A stretch of DNA of 64,000 nucleotides, taken from the NCBI GenBank assembly GCA_039810245.1, contig JBDHWQ010000013.1, positions 1-64,000 on the forward strand. Reading direction: 5' to 3'. Positions 35,171-43,289 of this stretch are shown here, piece after piece. Each line of letters begins with the position of its first letter. Position 1 is the first letter of the stretch. This stretch comes from CALDSL01 sp039810245 (GTDB taxonomy: Bacteria; Chloroflexota; Anaerolineae; Anaerolineales; Anaerolineaceae). Position numbers and translations under genes: made by a program. The notes below the pieces were generated by a model. The model ran no database searches. It was not told the origin of the DNA and was given only the letters and a program-made list of their open reading frames with translations.

Positions 35171-36352
35171 ATGGAAGCCTACAGCCTGTATCTGCACATC
35201 CCATTTTGCCGCCACCGCTGCGCCTACTGTGATTTTAACACCTACGCCGGGCAGGAAAACCTGATCCCGCGCTACGTGGACGCACTGTGCCGCGAGATGC
35301 AATTCGTGGCCAAGGCTGCCCCGGGCCGTATCCCGCTGCACACAATCTTTTTTGGCGGGGGCACGCCATCCCTGCTCAGCGCTGCGCAGGTGGGGCAGGT
35401 GCTGGAACAGGCCGCGGCCTGTTTTGACCTGCAGCCTGGAGCGGAGATCACACTCGAAGCCAACCCCGGCACGGTAACACTGGAGCACCTGCGCGGGCTG
35501 CGCGCGGCCGGCGCCAACCGCCTGAGCTACGGCGTGCAGTCGGCTCACCCGGATGATCTGCGCCTGCTGGAGCGCCAGCACACCTACCTGGACGCGGTGC
35601 AGGCGGTGGAATGGTCGCGCAAGGCCGGGTTCGACAACCTCAACCTGGACCTGATCTTTGGCGTGCCATTCCAGACACTGGAACGCTGGCAGCGCAGCCT
35701 GGAGCTGGTGCTGGGCTTGCATCCCGAGCATTTATCGCTATACGCGCTCACGGTGGAGCACGGTACGCCCTTCCAGAAGTGGGCCGGGCGCGGCCTGGTC
35801 CCCATGCCGGATGATGACCTGGCCGCCGATATGTACAATTGGGCATCTGAGCGCCTGGATGACGCTGGTTTCCAGCAATACGAGATCTCCAACTGGGCTC
35901 GAACAGCTACGGATGGAGCGCTATTGCTCTCGCGCCACAACCTGCAGTATTGGCTCAACCACCCGTACCTGGGCCTGGGGGCCGGCGCGCACGGCTACGC
36001 CGGTGGCACGCGTACGGCGAACGTGCTGGGTATCCGTGCCTATATCGAGCGCGTGGAGAGCGGCCAGCCGCGCGAATTCCCGCTGGGGCCGGCGCTGGCG
36101 AACGCCACCCCGGTGGATGCGCGTACCGCCATGCAGGAGACCATGATGGTGGGCCTGCGCCTGGTTCAGCGCGGTGTTTCCGGCGCTGAGTTTGCAGCGC
36201 GCTTTGGCTGCGGGCTGGAAGATGCCTTTGGCGAGCCAATCACGCGCCTGGTGGGCCAGGGCCTGCTCGAATGGCATGCCGGCAGCCTGCGCCTCACCCC
36301 GCGCGGCCGCCTGCTTGGCAATCGCGTCTTTCGTGAATTTGTTGGCGACTAG
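35171..36352 (+). CDS. hemW: HemW (radical SAM heme chaperone)
   Basis: 393 residues. Radical SAM cluster motif CRHRCAYCDF (about 13-22), GGGTPSLL (about 64-71), GVQSAHPDDLRLLERQH (about 119-135) and the HNLQYWLNHPYLGLGAGAHGYAGG segment of HemW. It lacks the extra residues of oxygen-independent coproporphyrinogen oxidase HemN, so heme chaperone is the better name. Leaderless start at 35171. Confidence 0.9.
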   Translation: MEAYSLYLHIPFCRHRCAYCDFNTYAGQENLIPRYVDALCREMQFVAKAAPGRIPLHTIFFGGGTPSLLSAAQVGQVLEQAAACFDLQPGAEITLEANPGTVTLEHLRGLRAAGANRLSYGVQSAHPDDLRLLERQHTYLDAVQAVEWSRKAGFDNLNLDLIFGVPFQTLERWQRSLELVLGLHPEHLSLYALTVEHGTPFQKWAGRGLVPMPDDDLAADMYNWASERLDDAGFQQYEISNWARTATDGALLLSRHNLQYWLNHPYLGLGAGAHGYAGGTRTANVLGIRAYIERVESGQPREFPLGPALANATPVDARTAMQETMMVGLRLVQRGVSGAEFAARFGCGLEDAFGEPITRLVGQGLLEWHAGSLRLTPRGRLLGNRVFREFVGD

Positions 36353-37404
36353 CTGACGATCACACGCGTACCCATCCCAATCGTCTCAATTTTATTGGGA
36401 TGTGCCATTACCGGGGTTGTCCAGCGGAAAATCCACAGCGCTTCTTCCGGTTTCATGTTCACGCAGCCGTGGCTCATCGGTACGCCGTAGTTATAATGCC
36501 AGTATGTGCCGTGCGTGGCTACTCCGGTTTTGGGCTCGAAGAAGCAGCTCCAGGGCACGCCCGGAAGCTCATAGGCTTCCAGGTCTGTGGTGACGTTGCC
36601 ATCTCCCATATGCTTGGAAGGCATCTTCGACTGCACGTTGAACGTGCCTTTCGGCGTGTCGGTTGGGATACCCCCCGGCGGGTTGGGCCGGCTATCGGGT
36701 AGGCCGGAGGAAATTTTCGTCTCAAATACCACCTGGTCGCCTTCAAAGGCTTTCAGCGTCTGCATGGCGATGGAAACCTCGATGCGCTTCTTCTCGGGCG
36801 GCACGTCCGGTGAGAGCGGGGCAAGCTCCGCGTCGGCAAAGGGGCGCAAGTGTACGGCCGGGACATGATAATAATACAGGCTGTCGAACAGCTCATCCTG
36901 CAGCTTGTACCACGGCTCGCCGTCCGGGCCTTCATCGATTCCCACAATCCAGTGGTTAGAGTTGTAATACAGGCGGTACACTGGATCCCAGGTCTTGCGC
37001 GCGGGGTTGAAGTGCATGGCGCGCGTAAACGGTACGGTAATCTGTCCCAGGCGCGGCTGGTCAGGCTCGGGGGCCTTGTCCAGTACTCCGTTTAGCCGCG
37101 TGCGCACCTGTTGCAAGTGCGCCGAGTGGATATATCCGCCCCACACGCGGTACCACAGCGGGTTGTAGCCCGGCCCAAATTCGGATACCACCGGGTAATA
37201 CACGTGCAGCAGCTCGTCACGGTAGCGCGTGTTGACGATACGGCTGGAATCATCCGGCCGGCTGTACACGCTCACCGATTGGATGGCAATCCGAACCAGG
37301 TCACTGCTTTCCACTTCATCCCAGTTGGGGAAGAAGGGGCGGAAAGCCAGAGCACCCAGCGCCAGTCCGCTGCGTTTCAAGAATTCACGGCGCGTCAATT
37401 TCAT
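36349..37404 (-). CDS. Tat-exported L,D-transpeptidase (YkuD fold)
   Basis: About 351 residues. Twin-arginine signal TRREFLKRSGLALGALAF (about 4-21), two SH3-like repeats in the middle, and a YkuD catalytic domain ending in HGTYWHYNYGVPMSHGCVNM with the catalytic His and Cys. It forms or edits 3-3 cross-links in peptidoglycan, or attaches proteins. A TATAAT lies nine bases before an ATG at 37410; 37404 (MKLTRREF) is equally possible. Convergent with hemW, with a 4-base overlap of stops. Confidence 0.9.
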   Translation of the reverse strand: MKLTRREFLKRSGLALGALAFRPFFPNWDEVESSDLVRIAIQSVSVYSRPDDSSRIVNTRYRDELLHVYYPVVSEFGPGYNPLWYRVWGGYIHSAHLQQVRTRLNGVLDKAPEPDQPRLGQITVPFTRAMHFNPARKTWDPVYRLYYNSNHWIVGIDEGPDGEPWYKLQDELFDSLYYYHVPAVHLRPFADAELAPLSPDVPPEKKRIEVSIAMQTLKAFEGDQVVFETKISSGLPDSRPNPPGGIPTDTPKGTFNVQSKMPSKHMGDGNVTTDLEAYELPGVPWSCFFEPKTGVATHGTYWHYNYGVPMSHGCVNMKPEEALWIFRWTTPVMAHPNKIETIGMGTRVIVS

Positions 37405-37484
37405 AGTCATTCTGTCCGTATTATAACCAATCCCGATCAATTTTCCAAATAACTTCTCCTGGCACATTGATTGCATCTTTTGTT

Positions 37485-37513
37485 TTGACACCGCGCCGCG
37501 CATCCTCTACAAT
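37485..37513 (+). promoter_or_regulatory. Sigma-70 promoter of the GH25 gene
   Basis: TTGACA at 37485-37490, 17-base spacer, TACAAT at 37508-37513, and the ATG at 37588 after an AAGGAG. The best consensus promoter in the window apart from the tRNA promoter. Confidence 0.8.
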
Positions 37514-37587
37514 ACGGCAGGGGGAACACACGCGCTGGCGCGGGCACAACGCAGCCGGCCGCAGGTTCGATCATAAGGAGATAGACA

Positions 37588-38373
37588 ATGATACTTGGGG
37601 TAGATGTTAGCCGCTGGCAGCCGAGCGTGGACTGGGCGACTTTAAAAGCCAATGGAGTTGAGTTCGTCTTCATCAAGGCCACGCAGGGCAATTATTCTGT
37701 AGATACGATGCTGCAAAGCCACGTCAACGGCGCGAACGCCGCCGGTTTGATCGTAGGCCTGTACCACTGGTGCGATCCGCTGGTCAATGCTGAATCGCAG
37801 GCGCGCTATTTTATCGACAAGACCCGCGGGCTCAAGTTCCACATGGCGTCCGCGGATGTCGAGCAGTTCTGGGCTGACTGGCAGGAGTGGAGCGCGGGCA
37901 ATATTACCAAGTACCTCTCGCCGGATGCGATCAGTAATAATGCCCGCACCATCCTCAACGTGTGGAAGCAGGAGCTTAACATCCCCGGCGTGCTCTACAG
38001 CCGCGCATCTTTCATCCACGGCTTTGCTCGCCCCATGCTTACCTGGGTGTGCAACTGGCCGCTATGGATGGCGCATTATCCCTACGCCACCGGACGTATC
38101 AAGACCACATGGGACGTATTCAAGACACAATATCGCCCCACCATTGCCGGGCCCAGCCTGCCCACCGGCTGCACCAAGTGGACCTTCTGGCAGTTCACCG
38201 GCGATAAGTTCATCCTGCCCGGCGTTACTACCGCGCTTGACGTCAATTATTTCAACGGAGACCTGGCGCAACTGCGCGCCTTTACCAACCTGGAAGCCCC
38301 GCCGCCGCTCACTCTCGAGCAGCGCGTGGCCCGGCTGGAACAGGAAGCCCGCGCCCGCGGGTGGAACGTTTAG
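37588..38373 (+). CDS. GH25 lysozyme-like muramidase
   Basis: 261 residues. GH25 motifs: GVDVSRWQPSVDW (Asp6, about 4-16), FVFIKATQGN, GLYHWCDP and the ASADVEQF catalytic acid pair. No signal peptide is seen at the N-terminus, so it may be released by another route or act on lysis. The C-terminal 25 residues (LEQRVARLEQEARARGWNV) look like a coiled coil. AAGGAG is ten bases upstream of ATG 37588. Hydrolyses the beta-1,4 link in peptidoglycan. Confidence 0.88.
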   Translation: MILGVDVSRWQPSVDWATLKANGVEFVFIKATQGNYSVDTMLQSHVNGANAAGLIVGLYHWCDPLVNAESQARYFIDKTRGLKFHMASADVEQFWADWQEWSAGNITKYLSPDAISNNARTILNVWKQELNIPGVLYSRASFIHGFARPMLTWVCNWPLWMAHYPYATGRIKTTWDVFKTQYRPTIAGPSLPTGCTKWTFWQFTGDKFILPGVTTALDVNYFNGDLAQLRAFTNLEAPPPLTLEQRVARLEQEARARGWNV

Positions 38374-38382
38374 CTCGTCGCT

Positions 38383-40254
38383 TCACGGCTCACACGCGTT
38401 ATCACCCAGGGCCGGCTTCGCCTGGTCACTGACCACGATGCCGGCCTGCTGGTTGCCCTGACACTGGTTGGCGCTGGCGCTGCCGGCTGCCTGATCGTAA
38501 AAGGCGATCCCCGCCAGCTCATTACCGCTGCACGTATTCTGCTGGATCACGGGCGCCGCGTTCGCATGAACGGATATGCCGTTTAGCCGGTTTTCAGAGC
38601 AATTGTTGTTGCGCGCCGTGCCTCTCGCGCTGCCCCAAAACACGATACCGCTGTCGTTATTGCGCTGGCTGATGTTGTTTTCTAACACCGGCCGCGCATC
38701 TTCGTGCACCGCGATGCCCTGTAAGCCATTTTCGGATGTGGCGTTGTTGCGCGCCGTGCCACCCGCGCTGCCCCAGTAATCAATGCCGACCTGAAGGTTG
38801 CGCTGGCAGCGGTTCTCCTGCAAATAGGGGGCGGCGCGATCGTTGACGCTGATGCCATGCATGTCATTCTGCGAGCATTCGTTGTCCTGTGCCGCCCCGG
38901 CTGCCGCGTCAAAATAGCTGATCCCGGCCTTGCCATTCTGAACAAATTCGTTGCTGATCAGCATCGGCTGCGCTTCGCCGCTGATGCTGGCGCCATAGGT
39001 CAGATTGCGCTGCACCTGATTTTGAAAAGCAGTCGGGCTGGCGTGATCGTTTATTTCGATACCGCTGTCGCTGTTGTCGAGGATTTCATTGCGCGTGGCT
39101 TTACCACCGCCGTTTTCATAATACATCAGCCCTGAATGGCCGTTTTCGCGGATCAAGTTGCGGTCCACGACCGGCTGCGCGCTGCCACTCACCAGCAGCC
39201 CGCCGCCGCGGTTCTGATGGATCAGGTTCTCGCGCACTGTAATACCGGATGATCCACGGACTTCCATGCCCAGGTAATCGTTGTGGACCAGCTCGTTGCG
39301 CAGAATCATCCCGCCTACATCACCCTGCACCAGCAGCCCGCGCCCGCCTTGCGCGCTCTGCGCATCGTAGCGCCCACCGGCGATACGGTTGTCACTGATC
39401 GTCACCGGGCCAACCTCGATAACAATCACGTCCGCGGCCGCGTCGCCTTCGTAGCGCAGCGAGAGCCCTTTCAGCGTTATACCGCCGGTGGTAATGCGTA
39501 CTGGCGTGCCGCTGCTGTGCAGCACGATCTCAGTGGCATCTCGGCCTGCGCCTTGCAGGGTCAGCGGGCGATCCATGATCAGAGCTTCCTCAACCGTGAT
39601 CGTGCCTTCACCCAGCGTGATCGTGGCGTTGGCGGGCGCGTTGCGGATCTGTTCAGCCAGGTCCGGCGGAGTCGCGCCAAATCCCCGGCTGCGCAGGCGT
39701 TCGAGCCCGCCGCTCTGAAAAAAGTAATAGGCCAGGGCCGCCAGCAGCACCAGTACACCCAGCGCCAGCCATACCCACCCGCGCCGTCGTGTTGGCCGAG
39801 CGCTGGAAGCTGCCACTGGCGCTGGCACGTCTGGCGCTCGGACCGGGGCGGTCACATCTGGTGTGCCACGCAGCAGCGATGTCTCTGGCGTATCGAATAC
39901 CAGCGCAGTTCCTGTGCTTGGGATGCTCGCAGGCGTCGCGGTAGCCATGGGCGGAGCAAGACGTGTTAGCGCCTTCCTTGCGCGCAGATTGCTCGGGTTG
40001 ATCTGCAGCGCGCGTTCCAGGCAGTAGCGTTGTCTCTGCGGGTCATCCAGGCAGCTCGCCAGCCACAACCACGCGGCTTCATACGTTGGTTCTTCCTGCA
40101 CGATGCCGGCCAGTAAAGTGGCCGCAGCTCGGCGCTGCCCGCGCTGCGCCAGCTTTACCGCCTGTTGAAAACGTTGTCCACGTGATAGACCTGTCATGCT
40201 GTATCCATCCACCTGTAAATAAGGAGGGGATTGAGGTGCAACATTAATCTCCAT
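38383..40254 (-). CDS. Membrane-anchored right-handed beta-helix protein with TPR-like head
   Basis: About 623 residues from ATG 40254 (40197 is the alternative). A tetratricopeptide-like head (FQQAVKLAQRGQRRAAATLLAGIVQEEPTYEAAWLWLASC, about 25-65) precedes one helix (GWVWLALGVLVLLAALAYYFF, about 165-185) and a long exported region of NosD/pectate-lyase-like repeats (about 210-620) with about 12 recurrent N-x-x-S-x-N-x-x-G-I units. Similar folds bind or cleave polysaccharides. No catalytic residues were recognised, so a structural or binding role is as likely. Convergent with the GH25 gene. Confidence 0.75.
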   Translation of the reverse strand: MEINVAPQSPPYLQVDGYSMTGLSRGQRFQQAVKLAQRGQRRAAATLLAGIVQEEPTYEAAWLWLASCLDDPQRQRYCLERALQINPSNLRARKALTRLAPPMATATPASIPSTGTALVFDTPETSLLRGTPDVTAPVRAPDVPAPVAASSARPTRRRGWVWLALGVLVLLAALAYYFFQSGGLERLRSRGFGATPPDLAEQIRNAPANATITLGEGTITVEEALIMDRPLTLQGAGRDATEIVLHSSGTPVRITTGGITLKGLSLRYEGDAAADVIVIEVGPVTISDNRIAGGRYDAQSAQGGRGLLVQGDVGGMILRNELVHNDYLGMEVRGSSGITVRENLIHQNRGGGLLVSGSAQPVVDRNLIRENGHSGLMYYENGGGKATRNEILDNSDSGIEINDHASPTAFQNQVQRNLTYGASISGEAQPMLISNEFVQNGKAGISYFDAAAGAAQDNECSQNDMHGISVNDRAAPYLQENRCQRNLQVGIDYWGSAGGTARNNATSENGLQGIAVHEDARPVLENNISQRNNDSGIVFWGSARGTARNNNCSENRLNGISVHANAAPVIQQNTCSGNELAGIAFYDQAAGSASANQCQGNQQAGIVVSDQAKPALGDNACEP

Positions 40255-40335
40255 ATCCCCATTTCTATCTGTATTATAGCCACTTTCCACAAAACACCAA
40301 CTGGCGGTTTCATTCCATTGTGTGCTTGGGTTGTG

Positions 40336-40356
40336 TATAATAAAGAACAATAGTTC
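40336..40356 (+). promoter_or_regulatory. SOS-type (LexA) box over the rusA promoter
   Basis: TATAAT at 40336-40341, then AGAACAATAGTTCT at 40344-40357. The core GAAC-N4-GTTC is a perfect match to the Gram-positive LexA/DinR box, also described for Dehalococcoides, a member of Chloroflexota. It sits at the expected transcription start, a repressor position. Confidence 0.65.
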
Positions 40357-40370
40357 TATTCAGGAGCTTT

Positions 40371-40760
40371 ATGCGTCTGGTCGAATTCTTCATCAATGGG
40401 CATCCGGTTCCCAAGCAGTCATTCCGCGCGCTGCGTGGGGGCGGGGGCTATATCGCCAAAGACGTGCGCCAGTGGCAGGATAAAGTCCAGCGGCGCGCCG
40501 AGCTGGCCATGCATGGTCGAGCGCCGGCTCGCGGCTGGGTGGAAGTCGAGCTCGACTTTATCCTCACCAGCAACCGCCGTGTCGACCTGGACAATCTGAG
40601 TAAACGCGTGCTGGATGCGCTCAAGAAAGTGGTCTATGAGGACGACTCGCAGATCGTGCACCTGCTGCTGCACAAACACAGCGGCCAGGCTGCCGGGGTT
40701 TACATCCTGGTTTCCGAAGTGCGCGAAGACGAAGATACTACAAGCGGGTTGGAAGAATAG
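40371..40760 (+). CDS. rusA: RusA-family Holliday-junction endonuclease
   Basis: 129 residues, the usual RusA length. Catalytic carboxylates lie in RVDLDNLSKRVLDALKKVVYEDDSQI (about 67-92; Asp in D-x-DN and DD). It resolves four-way junctions. CAGGAG is five bases from ATG 40371. RusA is mainly phage-borne; here no other phage genes are adjacent except recT/bet 1.7 kb away. An SOS-type box overlaps its promoter. Confidence 0.9.
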   Translation: MRLVEFFINGHPVPKQSFRALRGGGGYIAKDVRQWQDKVQRRAELAMHGRAPARGWVEVELDFILTSNRRVDLDNLSKRVLDALKKVVYEDDSQIVHLLLHKHSGQAAGVYILVSEVREDEDTTSGLEE

Positions 40761-40788
40761 ATACCGATAGTATTATGCGTATAGACAT

Positions 40789-41982
40789 TCAGGATGTGCA
40801 GCGCAACCGCAGTTCTGTCAGTCCACGGATCACAAAGCTGTCGAAGAAACGCGGCTGGACGGTTTCAATTTCCAGCGCGCGGCAATGCTCACGCAGGCTG
40901 CTCAGGATGGCGCTCATTTCCAGCCGCGCCAAAGGCGCGCCCAGGCAGTAGTGGATACCTGTGCCAAACGTCAGGTGCGGGTTCTCCGCGCGCCACGGGT
41001 CGAACTGCGCCGGGTGGGGGAATCGCGCCGGGTCACGATTCGCCGCTCCGTATAGCAGCGACACGCGCTGGTTCTTGCGGATGGTAATGCCGTTGTAGAT
41101 CACATCCTCGGCCGCCCAGCGGTTGAACAATTGCAGCGGGGTGTCATAGCGCAGCATTTCTTCCATCACGCCACGCAGCAGTCCGGCATCCGCCTGTAAC
41201 GCTGGCCATGCCCCTGGCGTGCGCAATAATGCCAGCATCCCGTTGCCCGATGCGTTCACCGTGGCCTCGTGCCCCGCGTTGAGCAGCAGCACTGCCGTCG
41301 ATAGCGCTTCCACGCGCCTTATCTCTCCGCGTGCTTCCGCGGCTGCCAGCCCGCTCACTAGATCATCGCCCGGCTGATCACGCCGCAGGTCCAGCAGCTC
41401 GTTCAGTGCTGCGAAAAATTCCTCAACCGCCTGGTTGGCCGCAATACGCTCGACTGCGGTGGTACGCAACTCGTACATCGCCACGATTGCCTTTGACCAC
41501 GGCCGCAGCATCGGACGGATGCTTTCCGGAATGCCCAGCAGGTCGGCAATTACCGTCACTGACAGAGGCTCAGCCACCGCGTGCAGCAGGTCGAATGGTC
41601 CCTGCGCAATGCCCTCCTGTACCAGCATGCCCGCCAGCCTCTGCACGCGGTCGCGCAGCCCTTCCACCCGCCGTGGAGTGAAGATTCCCATCACCATGCC
41701 CTTGAGACGCGTGTGATCGGGCGGTTCCATGTCCATCAACATATGGTCGCCAAGTTCCTGGAACAGGTCGGGTGGCGCCACGCGTTTCGACTCTCCCGGG
41801 GGCATGCTGCGCACGAAGCGCCGGTCGCGAAGGATCGCGTTTATATCCGCGTAGTTCACCGCAAACCAGCTTCCCCAGTCCTCGTGGAATGCCAGCGGCG
41901 CGCGCTGGCGCAGCTCTTCATACCACGGGTAGGGGTCTTGCAAAAATTTTGGGCTCAGAAATGCCTGCTCAAAAGGTTCCAT
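40789..41982 (-). CDS. Cytochrome P450
   Basis: 397 residues, bacterial class I P450. Heme thiolate Cys in FGTGIHYCLGAPLARLEM (about 340-357), I-helix AGHEAT (about 240), ExxR as EEMLRYD (about 278) and an N-terminal soluble start, so it is cytosolic. Oxidises an unknown organic molecule with O2 and needs ferredoxin partners that are not in the window. This implies at least microaerobic life. GAGG is seven bases before ATG 41982. Confidence 0.93.
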   Translation of the reverse strand: MEPFEQAFLSPKFLQDPYPWYEELRQRAPLAFHEDWGSWFAVNYADINAILRDRRFVRSMPPGESKRVAPPDLFQELGDHMLMDMEPPDHTRLKGMVMGIFTPRRVEGLRDRVQRLAGMLVQEGIAQGPFDLLHAVAEPLSVTVIADLLGIPESIRPMLRPWSKAIVAMYELRTTAVERIAANQAVEEFFAALNELLDLRRDQPGDDLVSGLAAAEARGEIRRVEALSTAVLLLNAGHEATVNASGNGMLALLRTPGAWPALQADAGLLRGVMEEMLRYDTPLQLFNRWAAEDVIYNGITIRKNQRVSLLYGAANRDPARFPHPAQFDPWRAENPHLTFGTGIHYCLGAPLARLEMSAILSSLREHCRALEIETVQPRFFDSFVIRGLTELRLRCTS

Positions 41983-42033
41983 AATGACCTCGCTCGGTCC
42001 AGGGGTGAATTGTCCTGATTATAGCAACAAAAC

Positions 42034-42065
42034 GGCCCTGCCTTCCGGGGCGGGAAGGCAGGGCC
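42034..42065 (-). terminator. Terminator of recT
   Basis: 13-bp arms GGCCCTGCCTTCC and GGAAGGCAGGGCC around GGGGCG; followed on the minus strand by GTTTTG. It precedes the P450 promoter. Confidence 0.75.
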
Positions 42066-42094
42066 TCACTGGGTCGCATCCACAGATGCGGGAA

Positions 42095-43162
42095 TTATTC
42101 TTCTTCGTCGCTGTTTTCTTCAGCGTCTTCTTCGCCCGGCGGCTGATTTTCTTCCAGCAGCACCATCACGGCCTGCGCTTCTTCAATCGCTTCCGCGCAA
42201 GGCATCCAGGCGCCGTCCACATCCGATGGCTTGAGCAGCCGATTGAGGGCGATGATTTCGGCCTCAGTCATTTCTTCCAGCGAGCCAAGCCCGGCGATGT
42301 ACTTCAGGTAGTGAGGGATCTGCTCTTCTTCAAGAAGCAAATTATCCACTGCCCCCGCAACGATCGCGGCGTCATTCTCGCCCAGGGCCATGCCGCGCGA
42401 TTCGATCATATTGACTGCCTTAGCAAAGTTTGCCTGCAGCTCGGCCGGGGTATATGGGCGTTTTCCGGTGGCCTTGCGCCCGTTCGATGGGCTGGCTGCC
42501 TGTGGCGTGGCCGGCTCGGTCACCAGTTGGGTAGGATTATCTGCCTGGCCCATTTCTTCCGTAGTGTAGAGGCCACTCAGCTCCTGCGGGAAGGCGCGGC
42601 GCAGCGCCAGCGCTTCGGCGCATTTGGCCAGCATCCCTGCCGGGTCCGTCTTCCAGCGGCTGATCGGCTCGCCATACGAGTTTGTCTGCACATAGCTCTT
42701 GTACACCGCGATGGCGTACAGCGGCTGGTGGAAGTCGTGGCGCAGCACGCCCATGCGCGCTGCCGCCGGTGGTTCATCACTCAACCACACCTCTTTCCAC
42801 TCGCCATCCGGTCCACACCACCACGGACCAACCTGCCCGGCATACTTGCGGGTGCGGTCGGCGATCAGTCGGAAGCCGTCAATCGAAACCTGGATCACCT
42901 GCGCTTCTTCGTAGGAGCGCGAGTGCGAGTTCCATTGTTTGCGACGCACCGAGTAGATCTGGCGCGCGAAGGGATCGAGGCTGGTGCGCCGGCACTGCTC
43001 AATAAACAGCGCCAGCTCGTCATCCGTCGCGCCGCGGGCGATGGTGCGTTTGATCAGATCAATTTTTTCCTGGTCAAATACAAGTCCGCCCTGACTCTGC
43101 ACGTCAGACACAAAATACGATGTTTGGGTATCCGTACCTTTCAAGTTTGCGTTCCTCATCAT
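42095..43162 (-). CDS. RecT/Bet-family single-strand annealing protein
   Basis: About 355 residues, with a typical Bet core over the first 210: FIEQCRRTSLDPFARQIYSVRR (about 53-74), IQVSIDGFRLIADRT (about 90-104) and KCAEALALRRAFPQELSGLYTTEEM (about 183-207). The remaining acidic, Glu-rich tail (to EEDAEENSDEEE) is unusual and could mimic DNA or bind SSB. Such proteins anneal complementary strands in phage-style recombination with an exonuclease partner; no exonuclease is seen next to it. Its own promoter suggests monocistronic expression. Confidence 0.88.
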   Translation of the reverse strand: MMRNANLKGTDTQTSYFVSDVQSQGGLVFDQEKIDLIKRTIARGATDDELALFIEQCRRTSLDPFARQIYSVRRKQWNSHSRSYEEAQVIQVSIDGFRLIADRTRKYAGQVGPWWCGPDGEWKEVWLSDEPPAAARMGVLRHDFHQPLYAIAVYKSYVQTNSYGEPISRWKTDPAGMLAKCAEALALRRAFPQELSGLYTTEEMGQADNPTQLVTEPATPQAASPSNGRKATGKRPYTPAELQANFAKAVNMIESRGMALGENDAAIVAGAVDNLLLEEEQIPHYLKYIAGLGSLEEMTEAEIIALNRLLKPSDVDGAWMPCAEAIEEAQAVMVLLEENQPPGEEDAEENSDEEE

Positions 43163-43215
43163 TCTACAGATAGATAGGGATGGTTGTTCCTTTAGTGGCG
43201 GTTCGAAGTAGCGAA

Positions 43216-43244
43216 ATTATAGCACATATATTCTACAATTGCAA
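43216..43244 (-). promoter_or_regulatory. Promoter of recT
   Basis: On the minus strand TTGCAA, 17-base spacer, TATAAT (43216-43221). Confidence 0.72.
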
Positions 43245-43250
43245 CAACGA

Positions 43251-43270
43251 ATTAGAACGGAAATTCTAAT
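43251..43270. promoter_or_regulatory. Inverted repeat upstream of the recT promoter
   Basis: ATTAGAA-CGGAAA-TTCTAAT, 20 bases, perfect 7-bp arms. Its core GAACGGAAATTC differs by one base from GAAC-N4-GTTC. It could be an operator or a weak terminator for the gene at 43290. Confidence 0.4.
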
Positions 43271-43289
43271 CCATTGAGCAGAGTGTTAT

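Noticed and set aside
40789..43162. A prophage island formed by RusA, P450 and RecT
   Set aside because: No phage structural or packaging genes flank them, and the P450 in between has its own promoter and is not phage-like.
41984..43177. A 397-codon plus-strand frame over recT
   Set aside because: Mirror of the recT gene, which has clear Bet motifs and its own promoter and terminator.
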